Assembly (NCBI RefSeq): GCF_028751545.1
Contig: NZ_CP071867.1
Coordinates: 1,213,306 to 1,277,305 of the forward strand
DNA length: 64,000 bases
Direction of reading: 5' to 3'
Source: Gilliamella sp. B3022
Lineage (GTDB): Bacteria > Pseudomonadota > Gammaproteobacteria > Enterobacterales > Orbaceae
The position numbers and the translations under genes were made by a program. Of this stretch, positions 24,483 to 34,351 are shown in pieces. The first letter of the stretch is position 1. Each line of letters starts with the position of its first letter. The notes under the pieces are model-generated. The model saw nothing but the letters and a program-made list of their open reading frames with translations. It made no database searches and had not been told where the DNA came from.

Positions 24483-25445
24483 TTAAATCATTAATTTACA
24501 AGGTACGGTAGTGGTTTTAAATGAAACGGTATTTTGTAACATGCTGAGTAATGCTTGGGCGGCATAGGTACCGGCTTTATCAAACCCAAGCTCAACTGAA
24601 AGCGTATCAGGGAACAAAAAATTAAGTAACTCACTGTTGCCAATGCTCGCGACCACAATATGTTCTAATTGATTCTGCTGTAAATATTTGTTTAATCCTA
24701 AAGCGATGGCGTCAGTCGCACAAACGATTGCTGTTGGCGAGTGTGATAAAATTGATTCAGCAAGTTCATAACCTGAACGATAACTCAAATTGCCTAAGTA
24801 AGCATTTGTACTGATTTGATGTTTGTGGCAATAATCCATATAGGCTTGATAGCGTAATGCACCTGTTGTTTGGTCTTGTTGATCAATACCAATAAAGCCA
24901 ATATTTTGATGTTTTCTTGATTGATGTAAATATTTCAGTAAGGTTGTGACTGCACCAATGTCATCGTAGCAAATGCAAGTATATTCCTGAAATGATCTGG
25001 CGATTATCACACTTTTATTTTGCCAAAATGATAATAATGAGTGTTCTAACCCAGTGAAAGCAAACACAATCACACCATCTGCTTGCTTTTCTTTCAATAT
25101 GGTTAAATGTTCGTGGACTTTATTAACACTAAACTGGCTTTCAAGGATGATAGGATCGTAACCATGCTGGTATAAAATTGGCAGTATAGCGCGCACTGCT
25201 TGATTTTCAGACATCGAATCAAGACGAGTGACAATAATACCTATCACTTTATTTCCATAACCACGCATTGCTCTTGCTGACTTAGAAGGGATAAATTGAT
25301 ACTGTTCAATGATTGTCATCACTTTATTACGGGTGGTTTCTTTCACCATTGGATCATGATTAATTACCCGTGAAACGGTCGATTTGCTCACACCGCTTAA
25401 TTTAGCAATGTCTTTAATGGTTAGATGGTTAGACAACGCACTCAT
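24483..25445 (-). CDS. treR: LacI-family trehalose operon repressor TreR
   Basis: The 320-aa regulator has an N-terminal LacI HTH (LTIKDIAKLSGVSKSTVSRVIN) and a periplasmic-binding-protein-like sensor domain; NKVIGIIVTRLDSMSENQAVR near residue 65 is typical of TreR, whose inducer is trehalose-6-phosphate. The ATG at 25445 is preferred to a GTG two codons upstream. It sits upstream of treB on the same strand with its operator in the intervening gap. Confidence 0.92.
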   Translation of the reverse strand: MSALSNHLTIKDIAKLSGVSKSTVSRVINHDPMVKETTRNKVMTIIEQYQFIPSKSARAMRGYGNKVIGIIVTRLDSMSENQAVRAILPILYQHGYDPIILESQFSVNKVHEHLTILKEKQADGVIVFAFTGLEHSLLSFWQNKSVIIARSFQEYTCICYDDIGAVTTLLKYLHQSRKHQNIGFIGIDQQDQTTGALRYQAYMDYCHKHQISTNAYLGNLSYRSGYELAESILSHSPTAIVCATDAIALGLNKYLQQNQLEHIVVASIGNSELLNFLFPDTLSVELGFDKAGTYAAQALLSMLQNTVSFKTTTVPCKLMI

Positions 25446-25795
25446 AATCACTTCATTATACGAAAATCAATGAAATCATAGTAATATAGATTGACCAAAA
25501 TTGCGATATTCCGATTGAATAAGATGTTTATGAATAGAGATATCATGTTCAATTGATCTGTTCAATCATTCTTCAATGATTCATGCATTATTGTTCAAAT
25601 AAATCCTAAAAAACTTTGTTTTTCCGTTGGAAAAAGTAGTGTACTTTCAATAGGTTGTTGAATAAAATGAATAGTGTGCAAAAATGATCCACTTTTTTAT
25701 TTATTACGGTATTCGATTTTTACACGATTGACTGTTAATGCCATTACCCAATGTATTTATCTCGTTACTATAAGAAATGGTTTTTATGATTTTAT
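25446..25795. other. Intergenic region upstream of treR
   Basis: This holds the treR promoter and the end of the HxlR gene. A 7-bp hairpin with a 3-nt loop (TTTTTCC/GGAAAAA, 25619-25635) is visible but lacks a T run. No gene or recognised operator was found. Confidence 0.4.
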
Positions 25796-26131
25796 TCATT
25801 CACTGTTTGATATTAATTTTTGATAAGTTTTTCCCCACGCTAACATCGCATCATGCACTTGTTTTAAACTTTGTCCAACTTCGGTTAAGGTATATTCAAC
25901 TTTTGGTGGTACTTGTGCATAAACTTTGCGGGTGATTAAGCCATTTTTTTCCATAATGCGTAAATGAGAAGTGAGGACTTTTTGTGAGATGCCATTTAGG
26001 GATTTTTTTAATTCGCCAAAACGTTTGGTTCCAGTCAGTAAATCACGCACTATTAATACTTTCCATTTATCACCCATTAACATTAATGTGATTTCAACAG
26101 GACAAGGAGGCAAATTTTCATTTAATAACAT
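25796..26131 (-). CDS. HxlR-family transcriptional regulator
   Basis: The 111-aa winged-helix protein has the HxlR pattern: PPCPVEITLMLMGDKWKVLIVRDLLTGTKRFGELKKSLNGISQKVLTSHLRIMEKNGLI, with the conserved N-terminal cysteine that in some relatives senses electrophiles or oxidants. The ATG at 26131 (AAGGA upstream) is chosen over a TTG eight codons earlier. It is divergent from the NAD(P)-binding protein gene 190 bp away, its probable target. Confidence 0.88.
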   Translation of the reverse strand: MLLNENLPPCPVEITLMLMGDKWKVLIVRDLLTGTKRFGELKKSLNGISQKVLTSHLRIMEKNGLITRKVYAQVPPKVEYTLTEVGQSLKQVHDAMLAWGKTYQKLISNSE

Positions 26132-26320
26132 TGTTAATAATTCCTTTAAATTCAATGATAGTTTCCTAAAAGATACTATATTACATAACGGTACCTACTT
26201 TACAATAGATACTTTGAATATTAATCTAAAACTTGCCATTGAGTAAAAGATTTTTTATATAACAGACATTTATTCGAATCAAATTGAATTTTAATTTAAA
26301 TAATAGGAAAGGAGTAAATA

Positions 26321-26956
26321 ATGAAAATAGCTGTAATTGGTGCAAATGGTAAATCAGGCTCATTAATTGTTAAAGAAGCACTTAACCGTGGTCATGCCGT
26401 CACGGCAATTGTCCGTAGAGCTGATGCTAAAGTTGATCCTAAAGCTGACGTATTGGTTAAAGATCTTTTTGAGTTAACTTATGATGATTTAAGACCTTTT
26501 GATGTTATTGTTGATGCATTTGCCACCTGGACACTCGAGTCACTGCCTTTACATCAAACAAGTTTAAAACATCTTACGGATATTTTGATGGATAAACCTA
26601 ATCGATTATTAGTTGTTGGTGGTGCAGGTAGTTTATATGTCAATCCAGAACATTCTATTCGTTTAGTTGATACTCCCCAATTCCCTGAAGAGTTTAAACC
26701 ATTAGCAAATAATATGGCAAAAGCGTTAGATGCACTCAAAAAATGTAACAATGTGAACTGGACATACTTAAGCCCTGCTATTGAGTTTATTGCTGATGGT
26801 CCAAGAACAGGTCATTATACCACTGGTGGTGAGCAGTTTATGATTAATAGTCAAGGCAAAAGCCAAATTAGCTATGCTGATTATGCTATTGCTATGGTTG
26901 ATGAAGCTGAAAATGCTAAACATATTCAGCAACGTTTCACAGTTGTTGCTCAATAG
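26321..26956 (+). CDS. NAD(P)-binding (NmrA/SDR-like) oxidoreductase
   Basis: The 211-aa Rossmann-fold protein starts MKIAVIGANGKSGSLIVKEALNRGHAVTAIVRR, with GANGKSG as the glycine-rich NAD(P) loop. VVGGAGSLYV and WTYLSPAIEF follow the YwnB/NmrA-like atypical SDR layout, which lacks the classical YxxxK catalytic pair. Substrate unknown; such genes next to HxlR regulators often respond to redox or electrophile stress. An AGGAAAGGAG site precedes the ATG. Confidence 0.8.
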   Translation: MKIAVIGANGKSGSLIVKEALNRGHAVTAIVRRADAKVDPKADVLVKDLFELTYDDLRPFDVIVDAFATWTLESLPLHQTSLKHLTDILMDKPNRLLVVGGAGSLYVNPEHSIRLVDTPQFPEEFKPLANNMAKALDALKKCNNVNWTYLSPAIEFIADGPRTGHYTTGGEQFMINSQGKSQISYADYAIAMVDEAENAKHIQQRFTVVAQ

Positions 26957-27281
26957 TTTATTAAGCCTTACATTAAGATGGTCTATAATCAAATTACTAG
27001 GTTGTATGTAAGGCAAATGATTTAATCCGCAAGCATCAGAAATTTTTGATAACGTGTATCTATTTTCATTCTAATATCACAAAAATGTGGCAAAATGTTA
27101 TATAGCTACACATTGTTGGATCCTTTTAGTGCATCACGAATCGAAATTTTCAAATCACAATATCGATCCTTACCAATTGATTCATTGGCATATTTATTGC
27201 ATTACTGTTCTTATCACTTTTTCATAATTCTTTTAGTTGTACTGTCTTTGATTCGTTGTTACTTTACTTGGAAAAAATGTT
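26957..27281. other. Intergenic region upstream of allB
   Basis: A 9-bp inverted repeat (GCCTTACAT at 26965-26973, ATGTAAGGC at 27006-27014) closes a 32-nt loop just after the upstream gene and may end its transcript. The allB promoter should lie in the right half. I searched for a sigma-54 or CRP site here and found none in good register. Confidence 0.4.
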
Positions 27282-28649
27282 ATGCAATACGATCTGATCA
27301 TAAAAAATGGTCTTGTTATTCTCGAATCGGGTGAAGTCTATACCGATATTGCAATAAAAAATGGCAGAATTGCGGCTATTGGCTTGGATTTGGAGCAAGC
27401 TATTAAGACTATTGATGCTCAAGGCTTAGTTGTCAGCCCAGGTATGGTTGATGTTCATGTGCATATTAGTGAGCCTGGCGGTGTTCGTCATGAGTGGGAA
27501 GGCTATGTGACTGGAACAAAAGCATGTGCAAAAGGGGGCGTAACAACCTTTGTTGAAATGCCTCTTAATCAACTTCCTGCCACTACCAGTGCTGAAACTC
27601 TTCATCAAAAATACGCTGCTGGTCAAGGAAAACTTTATGTCGATGTTGCTTCCTATGGGGGATTAGTTCCTTATAACTTAACCAATAATGGTATTGCAGA
27701 ACAAGTCGAAGAAGGTGTTGCGGCATTTAAATGTTTTATGGCAACTTGTGGGGATCCAAATCTTGAAGGTGATTTTGCTAATGTGAATGATTATGCATTG
27801 TGGGAAGGAATGCGCCAAATTGCTAAAACCGGTAAAGTGCTAGCTATCCATGCAGAAAATGCCGCAATTACTGATATTTTAGGGCAACAAGCTAAAGCAC
27901 GAGGCGAAAGTAAATTATCACAATATGTAGCAACCCGTCCGGCATTTACTGAAGTTGAAGCAATTCGTCGAGCAATCTTTTTCGCTAAACAAACTGGGTG
28001 CCCGATTCATATATGCCATGTCGCTTGTCCAGAAGGAGTTGAAGAGGTTATCAAAGCACGCCAAGAAGGCATTAATGTGACGTGCGAAACCTGTATCCAT
28101 TACCTCTATTTTACTACAGACCAATTGGATGCTATTGGACCAATTGCAAAATGTTCACCACCAATCCGCGATCAGCAAGCTCAAGAAGGATTATGGAAAT
28201 ACCTCTTTGCAGGACACATTATTACCGCCGTATCCGATCATTCACCTTGTACCTATGATTTAAAAAATAAAGACAATGCTTTTGATGCTTGGGGCGGCAT
28301 TTCTGGTGTTCAAAATAATGTGGATATATTTTTTGATGAAGCGGTACAAAAACGGGGTATGTCATTAAAGCAATTTGCCGATATTATCGCAAAAAATCCT
28401 GCCGAAAGATACAACTTACCAACCAAAGGCGCCATTCAAGTTGGTAAAGATGCTGACATTATTTTTATAAAACCTCGTTCATGCTATGTATTAAAAGCTC
28501 AAAATCTTGAATATCGCAATCAATTTAGTCCTTATGTGGGTAGGCAAATTGGTGCACAAGTCGTACAAACATTGTTACGAGGAGAAACCATTTATCAGAT
28601 TGATTCTGGTATTGATTCAACACCAAGAGGAACCTTTATTCGCTGTTAA
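27282..28649 (+). CDS. allB: Allantoinase
   Basis: The 455-aa metal-dependent amidohydrolase opens the hydantoin ring of allantoin to give allantoate. Metal ligands are all present and spaced as in E. coli AllB: His59 and His61 (DVHVHISEPG), carboxylated Lys150 (AAFKCFM), His190 (AIHAEN), His246 with His243 (PIHICHVA) and Asp319 (AVSDHSP). The KCFM and SDHSPC blocks favour allantoinase over dihydroorotase or dihydropyrimidinase. An NCS1 permease gene follows 45 bp later. No allantoate amidohydrolase or glyoxylate gene is visible nearby. Confidence 0.93.
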   Translation: MQYDLIIKNGLVILESGEVYTDIAIKNGRIAAIGLDLEQAIKTIDAQGLVVSPGMVDVHVHISEPGGVRHEWEGYVTGTKACAKGGVTTFVEMPLNQLPATTSAETLHQKYAAGQGKLYVDVASYGGLVPYNLTNNGIAEQVEEGVAAFKCFMATCGDPNLEGDFANVNDYALWEGMRQIAKTGKVLAIHAENAAITDILGQQAKARGESKLSQYVATRPAFTEVEAIRRAIFFAKQTGCPIHICHVACPEGVEEVIKARQEGINVTCETCIHYLYFTTDQLDAIGPIAKCSPPIRDQQAQEGLWKYLFAGHIITAVSDHSPCTYDLKNKDNAFDAWGGISGVQNNVDIFFDEAVQKRGMSLKQFADIIAKNPAERYNLPTKGAIQVGKDADIIFIKPRSCYVLKAQNLEYRNQFSPYVGRQIGAQVVQTLLRGETIYQIDSGIDSTPRGTFIRC

Positions 28650-28694
28650 TCATAAAGACATAAGTAAAAACTCAGGTAATTAAGGGATAGGATT

Positions 28695-30077
28695 ATGAAA
28701 AATCATACAAAGCAATCATCATCTGAATCACTAACCATTAACAGATCATTACTACCTAAGACCAATAAAGATCGAACCATGAATTGTTTTACCTATGGAT
28801 TTATGTGGATAGGTGATGGTATGAATTTAGGTAATATGACTTTAGGCGCAAGCTTGGTAGTAGCAGGAGTTGCGACTATGAATACTCTTCAAACTTTCAT
28901 TGCAATGTTCATCTCAATCTTAATTATTACCACAATTTTTGTTTTAAATGATCGGTTAGGATATCGCACTGGAATTCCTTATGTGATGCAACTGCGCATG
29001 TCATTTGGAATAAAAGGAGCTGTTGTTTCATCGTTGCTACGTGGTATTCCTGCTATTGTTTGGTATGGCTTTCAAAGCTGGATTGGCGCAACAGCCCTTA
29101 ATGAAATCATTAAAATATTATCGAATGGCGGATTTAATCAGGTATTTGTCTGTTTTCTTATTTTGCAATGTTTCCAAATCGCCTTGTCGCTATATGGGTT
29201 CCATGCAATAAAATGGGTTGAAACCTTAATTTCGGTTGTTATTCTTTGTGCATTAGTTTATGTTTTTATTATACTACTCAATGATCATCAAGATATTGTT
29301 ATAGACAAATGGGTGAAGCCTAAAGGAACCTGGGGACTGCCTTTTTATGGCTTTATTATGATGTTTTTGGGCAATTATTCTGCAATTTTTCTGAGTGCAG
29401 CTGATTATTCTCGAGAGCTCAAATTAGGCTTTAGCCATCGTCAAAGAGCGTTACTTTATTTTCTACCGATTTTTATTGCTTATGGTTTTATTATAACTAT
29501 TGGCGTGATGTTGGCTTCTGTCACTGGTAACGCTAATCCAGTGAAAGCCTTTGCAATCGTGGTAGATAATTCCTATATCACTATTATCGTATCAACCTTT
29601 ATTGTGTTAGGTACCATTGCGGTAAATATTGTCGCTAACATTATTCCGCCAGCTTACGTGATTACCTTGTTAACGAAAGCCAATTATCAATTATCCGTAA
29701 CAATTACCGGTTTATTAGCTATCGCTTCTTTCCCTTGGATTTTAGTGCAAGATACATCAGCACAAGGATTAGGCTTATTTATTCTCATTTACTCCGCATT
29801 TTTAGGACCAATTGTTGCAATACTATTGGTGGAATATTATTTATTACGTCGCCAGCAAATTAATATACATGCTTTATACAATAATAAAGGTCAGTTTGCA
29901 GGTTATAATCCTGCGGCTATTTTAGCGATGCTTATTGGTTCTGCTTCGGCATTTTATGAAGTAAGTTTATCATGGATTGTCGGTTTTTTTGTTGGTGGAA
30001 TAAGTTATATCTTATTAACCAAATACAGGTTTATGCAATCTCCTTTCAAAAAAGGGACAATCTTTGAAAAGAGATAG
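28695..30077 (+). CDS. NCS1-family permease, probably allantoin transporter
   Basis: The 460-aa protein has about 12 membrane segments and NCS1 landmarks: SLLPKTNKDRTMNCFTYGFMWIGDGMNLGNMTLGASLV, RLGYRTGIPYVMQLRMSFGIKG, and IPAIVWYGFQSWIGATALN. NCS1 carriers import hydantoins, nucleobases and allantoin with protons or sodium. Its place directly after allB makes allantoin the likely substrate (as for AllP/YbbW or PucI), though the specificity is inferred from context alone. Confidence 0.85.
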   Translation: MKNHTKQSSSESLTINRSLLPKTNKDRTMNCFTYGFMWIGDGMNLGNMTLGASLVVAGVATMNTLQTFIAMFISILIITTIFVLNDRLGYRTGIPYVMQLRMSFGIKGAVVSSLLRGIPAIVWYGFQSWIGATALNEIIKILSNGGFNQVFVCFLILQCFQIALSLYGFHAIKWVETLISVVILCALVYVFIILLNDHQDIVIDKWVKPKGTWGLPFYGFIMMFLGNYSAIFLSAADYSRELKLGFSHRQRALLYFLPIFIAYGFIITIGVMLASVTGNANPVKAFAIVVDNSYITIIVSTFIVLGTIAVNIVANIIPPAYVITLLTKANYQLSVTITGLLAIASFPWILVQDTSAQGLGLFILIYSAFLGPIVAILLVEYYLLRRQQINIHALYNNKGQFAGYNPAAILAMLIGSASAFYEVSLSWIVGFFVGGISYILLTKYRFMQSPFKKGTIFEKR

Positions 30078-30126
30078 AGAATTTTATGTGGCTATCGAAA
30101 CTGACCATTTAAACTTCCTGTTTTTA

Positions 30127-32217
30127 TTAGGTTTCACTGCCAATTTGACATGTGACTTTGATCTCTCGATTATTCGGAATTTCTAAATTTGACAATACCG
30201 CTAATTGAGGAAAATTAGGTCTTAAAAATTGAGCAAGCATGGCTCGTAACGAGTGATTAACCAATAAAACCGGTGGAGCACCGATTGCTTCTTGCTGATG
30301 AAGAGCTTGTTGTAGTTGTTGAATGATATGTTCAGCTAAACCCGGCTCAAAGTTACTGGTATTTTGCAGTGTTTGCAGTAACAAACGCTCTAAATTGACA
30401 TTTAAGCAGATCACATTGATTTGCTCACTATCAGAAAACCATTGTTGAGTGATTACGCGCCCTAATGCAATTCTAACCATACTAAGTAATTGATAAGCAT
30501 CATTCTGAGTTGGTGCATGTTCACAAATGGTTTCTATAATGGTGCGCATATCACGAATTGAAACTTTTTCAGCAATCAAATTTTGCAATATTTTATGAAA
30601 CGTTGTTAATGTTATGACTCCTGGAATAAAGTCTTCAACAAGTTTTGGTACTTCTTGCTTAATTCGATCGAGCAGTTCTTGAGTTTCTAACCGACCAAGT
30701 AAATCACTGGCAAATTGTTGTAACAGGTGATTAAAGTGCGTTGCAATCATGGTGCTAGTATCAACAACGGTATAACCTAATATCTGCGCATTTTCTTTAT
30801 CGTTTTTATCTATCCAAATAGCCGGCAATCCAAAAGCAGGTTCAGTAGTAGGTGTGCCTTTAATGGTTTCAGTTACATTACCTGGATTAATGGCTAACCA
30901 TTTATTATTAACAATTTCACCTTTTCCAATTTCACCACCTTTAATAAAGATTTTATATTGATAAGGCGCTAATGAAAGATTATCGCGAATATGCACTTGA
31001 GGAGGTAAAAAGCCTAACGTTTGAGCAAATTTTTTACGTAAACTACGAATTTTACCCAATAATTCGCCGTTTTGTGTTTGATCCACCATAGGGATAAGTC
31101 CGTATCCGACTTCCATGGCTAAAATATCTTCAATATTTACATCCGACCAAGTGGCTTCTAAACTTGCTGGCGTCGTTGCCGGTGCTTCTGTGGTTTTTGT
31201 GGTATTTTGTGGCTCAGCATTTTTATGTTTGTTTAGCCACCATGCCAGCACGGTTAAAAAACCGGTGAACATTAAAAATACAATATTGGGCATGCCTGGA
31301 ATCAGTCCAAGTAAGCCAATTACAACCGCTGTCAAAATCAATACTTTAGGGCTATTGAATAACTGGTTAAGCATTTGTTCACTGATACTATCTTGCGAGT
31401 TCACTCGAGTAACAATAACACCTGCTGCAGTTGAAATAATTAATGATGGTATTTGCGCAACTAAACCATCACCAATTGTCAGTAATACATAAGTGTGGCT
31501 TGCATCAGCAAACGTCATACCATGTTGCATAACACCAACTAATAAGCCACCGATAATGGTAATTGCCATAATGAGCAACCCAGCAATAGCATCACCGCGA
31601 ACAAATTTACTGGCACCGTCCATTGAACCGTAAAAATCGGCTTCTTGGGTCACTTCTGCTCTTCGTGCTTTAGCTTCATCTTCACCAATTAACCCCGCAT
31701 TAAGATCAGCATCAATTGCCATTTGTTTACCTGGCATGCCATCTAATGCAAAACGAGCCCCCACTTCAGCAATTCGTCCAGCTCCTTTGGTAATCACCAT
31801 GAAGTTAATGATGACCAGAATAACAAATACAACGATACCAATAGCAAAATTTCCACCAACTAAAAAGTGCCCGAACGCTTCAATAACCCGCCCTGCCGCA
31901 TCACTGCCGGTATGACCTTTTAATAATACTACCCTTGTAGAGGCAACATTGAGCGATAAGCGCAATAAAGTTGCAAATAATAAAACCGTTGGAAATGCTG
32001 CAAAATCAAGCACTCTTTTAGTGAATAAAGCGACAATTAATATAATAATGGATAAGGCAATATTAAAAGTAAAAAATAGATCTAAGATAAAAGCTGGCAA
32101 AGGTAATACCATCATCGACAGAATCAATAATATGAGTATTGGTCCCGCTAAAATTTGATATTGACCATTTTTTAAGGTATTCAATGACAATAATGTCTGT
32201 AGCTTTGATTTAATCAT
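30127..32217 (-). CDS. flhA: Flagellar export gate protein FlhA
   Basis: The 696-aa protein is the large subunit of the flagellar type III export gate. About eight membrane helices fill the first 320 residues; the conserved cytoplasmic loop reads FMVITKGAGRIAEVGARFALDGMPGKQMAIDADL (around residues 135-170). The remaining half is the cytoplasmic FlhA-C ring that receives chaperone-substrate complexes. It follows flhB by 17 bp and converges on the allantoin permease. No flhE follows. Confidence 0.97.
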   Translation of the reverse strand: MIKSKLQTLLSLNTLKNGQYQILAGPILILLILSMMVLPLPAFILDLFFTFNIALSIIILIVALFTKRVLDFAAFPTVLLFATLLRLSLNVASTRVVLLKGHTGSDAAGRVIEAFGHFLVGGNFAIGIVVFVILVIINFMVITKGAGRIAEVGARFALDGMPGKQMAIDADLNAGLIGEDEAKARRAEVTQEADFYGSMDGASKFVRGDAIAGLLIMAITIIGGLLVGVMQHGMTFADASHTYVLLTIGDGLVAQIPSLIISTAAGVIVTRVNSQDSISEQMLNQLFNSPKVLILTAVVIGLLGLIPGMPNIVFLMFTGFLTVLAWWLNKHKNAEPQNTTKTTEAPATTPASLEATWSDVNIEDILAMEVGYGLIPMVDQTQNGELLGKIRSLRKKFAQTLGFLPPQVHIRDNLSLAPYQYKIFIKGGEIGKGEIVNNKWLAINPGNVTETIKGTPTTEPAFGLPAIWIDKNDKENAQILGYTVVDTSTMIATHFNHLLQQFASDLLGRLETQELLDRIKQEVPKLVEDFIPGVITLTTFHKILQNLIAEKVSIRDMRTIIETICEHAPTQNDAYQLLSMVRIALGRVITQQWFSDSEQINVICLNVNLERLLLQTLQNTSNFEPGLAEHIIQQLQQALHQQEAIGAPPVLLVNHSLRAMLAQFLRPNFPQLAVLSNLEIPNNREIKVTCQIGSET

Positions 32218-32234
32218 AAAATTAGTAATTACGG

Positions 32235-33365
32235 TTATTTATATTCGGATAGCGATTCAGGTACGGGTAAATTATTCGGTGCTATTGGCTTATCACCGCC
32301 ATATTTATACCAATGTTTTAATTGATATACCCAAGCTAAAATTTGTGCCACAGCGGTATAAAGCTCGGTTGGAATCGTTTCACCAATTTCACCATGGTGA
32401 TATAAAGCACGAGCTAAAGGTGGTGCCTCTAATAAGGGTATATTATGTTCGCTTGCTATTTCTTTAATACGCAGCGCAATGTTATCCGTACCTTTGGCTA
32501 ATAATTTTGGAGCAGCCATGGTTTTATCATCATATTGTAAAGCAACAGCGTAATGGGTTGGGTTAGTTACAATAACATTGGCTTTAGTCACATCTTTCAT
32601 CATTCGACGTCGGGCCATTGCTTGTTGCATTTGGCGAATACGACCTTTTATTTGTGGATCACCTTCTTGTTCTTTAAACTCATCTTTAATTTCTTGTTTG
32701 GACATTTTCAATTTTTTCAAATTACTCCAAATTTGATAAAAAATATCAAAACCAACCATTGGTATTAAAGATAACACACTTAAAATTCCACAAATAATGA
32801 CTAATTCTATTGCATTTGTTAATGCGTTATTTAAATACATATTGGGTAAGGAAAGTATATTGGGAAAATAGTGTAATAAAAATAGAGCTACCGTGGTTGA
32901 AATCAGGGTAACTTTAAGTATGCTTTTAAGCAGTTCCGAAAAAATTCTAATGCTAAATAGTCGACCAAACCCAGCTATAGGGTTGAGTTTTGAAAATTTT
33001 GGTTTGATTGATTGCAGGCTAAAGAGTAATCCCCCAACACCAAGTGGAGCAAACATGGCAGTAATTACCAATCCTATAACAATTGGCACAATAGACCAAA
33101 TACCTGCTGTGATCAAATTAACTAAATGTAAAGTAATTAATGTATCATCTTTTGGTGAGTGTGATACTTTGATCGCCATTTTTATAATAGTGATCAGTTG
33201 ATTAACTGTATAAGGTCCTATTATTAAAAGTAGTGAAATACCTATTAATAGAATAAACAAGGATGTTAATTCTCGAGATCGTGGTATCTGCCCCTTTTCC
33301 TTAGCTTTTTTTATTTTGCTATCCGTGGGTTGTTCGCTTTTATCTAGATCACTCTCATTAGCCAT
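32235..33365 (-). CDS. flhB: Flagellar export switch protein FlhB
   Basis: The 376-aa protein has four membrane helices and a cytoplasmic domain carrying the autocleavage site Asn268-Pro-Thr-His271 (VIVTNPTHYAVAL), equivalent to N269-P270 of Salmonella/E. coli. Cleavage switches export from rod/hook to filament substrates. The N-terminus (DKSEQPTDSKIKKAKEKGQIPRSRELTS) is classic. It is first in a flhBA pair. Confidence 0.97.
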   Translation of the reverse strand: MANESDLDKSEQPTDSKIKKAKEKGQIPRSRELTSLFILLIGISLLLIIGPYTVNQLITIIKMAIKVSHSPKDDTLITLHLVNLITAGIWSIVPIVIGLVITAMFAPLGVGGLLFSLQSIKPKFSKLNPIAGFGRLFSIRIFSELLKSILKVTLISTTVALFLLHYFPNILSLPNMYLNNALTNAIELVIICGILSVLSLIPMVGFDIFYQIWSNLKKLKMSKQEIKDEFKEQEGDPQIKGRIRQMQQAMARRRMMKDVTKANVIVTNPTHYAVALQYDDKTMAAPKLLAKGTDNIALRIKEIASEHNIPLLEAPPLARALYHHGEIGETIPTELYTAVAQILAWVYQLKHWYKYGGDKPIAPNNLPVPESLSEYK

Positions 33366-33516
33366 GGTGGGAATAAAATTATACTGTTAAATGCATTTTT
33401 TAATGATAACAGTATGAACTTATTATTTGAGAATTATTGCTTTGAAAAGGCGATGATTTATGGGGTATTTATCTCGTTTAACGGATTTTAATATCAATAG
33501 TTTGTTTGTTTTTATT

Positions 33517-33951
33517 TTACACTTTCGCCCGTTTGGATGAAATAACTTCAGTTTGCTGATAGCCATTATTTGTATAAACTGCTGGATTATTTAAATTTTT
33601 AAGATAATTGATTGACTGTTCTGTCATGTTCATGCGATTTTGAATAATCAAACCATTATCGTGATTAATCTTTGCCAATAATTTGGTAGTATCGGTAATT
33701 GATTGCCAGTGAGCCGCCACGGCTGGATTTTCATTATAAGGGGGTTGTATTGCTAGTTGTTGACTCAACTTAACTCGTTTTTCATCCAATAATTTTAATT
33801 GAATAAGTAACTGACTTTTTTTATCAATAATATCAGCTAATTGATTGATTAACTTATTATCAATCAGTATTTGTTGCTCTGTTTGCAGAATTTCTGAGAG
33901 AGTTTGTAACATTTCTGTGATGTTGTTTAAAATATCCTCTAATTCTAACAT
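33517..33951 (-). CDS. flgN: Flagellar chaperone FlgN
   Basis: The 144-aa helical protein is the probable export chaperone for hook-filament junction proteins FlgK and FlgL. The start is the ATG at 33951, because AAGGAA sits at ideal distance; a TTG at 33984 would overlap flgM. It is identified mainly by position after flgM and by its helical composition (EDILNNITEMLQTLSEILQTEQQIL). A conserved helix near residues 110-125 precedes the C-terminus. Confidence 0.85.
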   Translation of the reverse strand: MLELEDILNNITEMLQTLSEILQTEQQILIDNKLINQLADIIDKKSQLLIQLKLLDEKRVKLSQQLAIQPPYNENPAVAAHWQSITDTTKLLAKINHDNGLIIQNRMNMTEQSINYLKNLNNPAVYTNNGYQQTEVISSKRAKV

Positions 33952-33973
33952 GTTTATATTCCTTAAATGTTCA

Positions 33974-34273
33974 TTAGCTTTCAATGTTTTGTAACATTTG
34001 CTGAATCAGTTCTTTAGCAATTTTTCGTGAATCAATCACTAATGAACCATCGGCAATGGCTTGTTTTATTTTATCAACTTTTTTTACGTTAATATCATTG
34101 TCGATTGTGCGTAATAGTGTTACTGAATTTTGTGATAGGTTTACATTAGCACTTACCTTGGTATCATTTTGGGCTGGTATTACCGCTGTCTGATTTTTCT
34201 GTTGCTCAGAAATTACATCACGACTCATAAGTCCTGAAATGGCGGTAATAGATTTTGTTGCATCAATACTCAT
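33974..34273 (-). CDS. flgM: Anti-sigma-28 factor FlgM
   Basis: The 99-aa protein opens MSIDATKSITAISGL and ends VDKIKQAIADGSLVIDSRKIAKELIQQML, the FlgM C-terminal helices that bind FliA. It holds sigma-28 inactive until hook completion lets it be exported. A sigma-28-type promoter 49-75 bp upstream would give the usual autoregulatory flgMN transcript. AAAGG precedes the ATG. Confidence 0.9.
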   Translation of the reverse strand: MSIDATKSITAISGLMSRDVISEQQKNQTAVIPAQNDTKVSANVNLSQNSVTLLRTIDNDINVKKVDKIKQAIADGSLVIDSRKIAKELIQQMLQNIES

Positions 34274-34321
34274 AAGGTACCTTTGATCATATTTACGATT
34301 TGTATAATTTGTTTAGTTCCA

Positions 34322-34348
34322 TTATCGGCAAAAATAGAAAAATCATTA
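34322..34348 (-). promoter_or_regulatory. Sigma-28 promoter of flgMN
   Basis: On the minus strand: TAATGATT, 11-nt spacer, GCCGATAA. The -10 element is a perfect match to the FliA consensus and the -35 matches six of eight bases. It lies between flgA and flgM. Confidence 0.75.
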
Positions 34349-34351
34349 ATT

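Noticed and set aside
25619-25635. Terminator between the HxlR gene and treR
   Set aside because: The stem is only 7 bp of mostly A/T and has no T run in either direction.
27060-27140. Sigma-54 promoter upstream of allB (TGGC- and TTGG-like strings)
   Set aside because: The GG and GC dinucleotides are out of register with the -24/-12 spacing.
27095-27334. A 79-codon hydrophobic frame just upstream of allB
   Set aside because: It runs into the allB coding sequence in another frame, has no family features and no ribosome-binding site.
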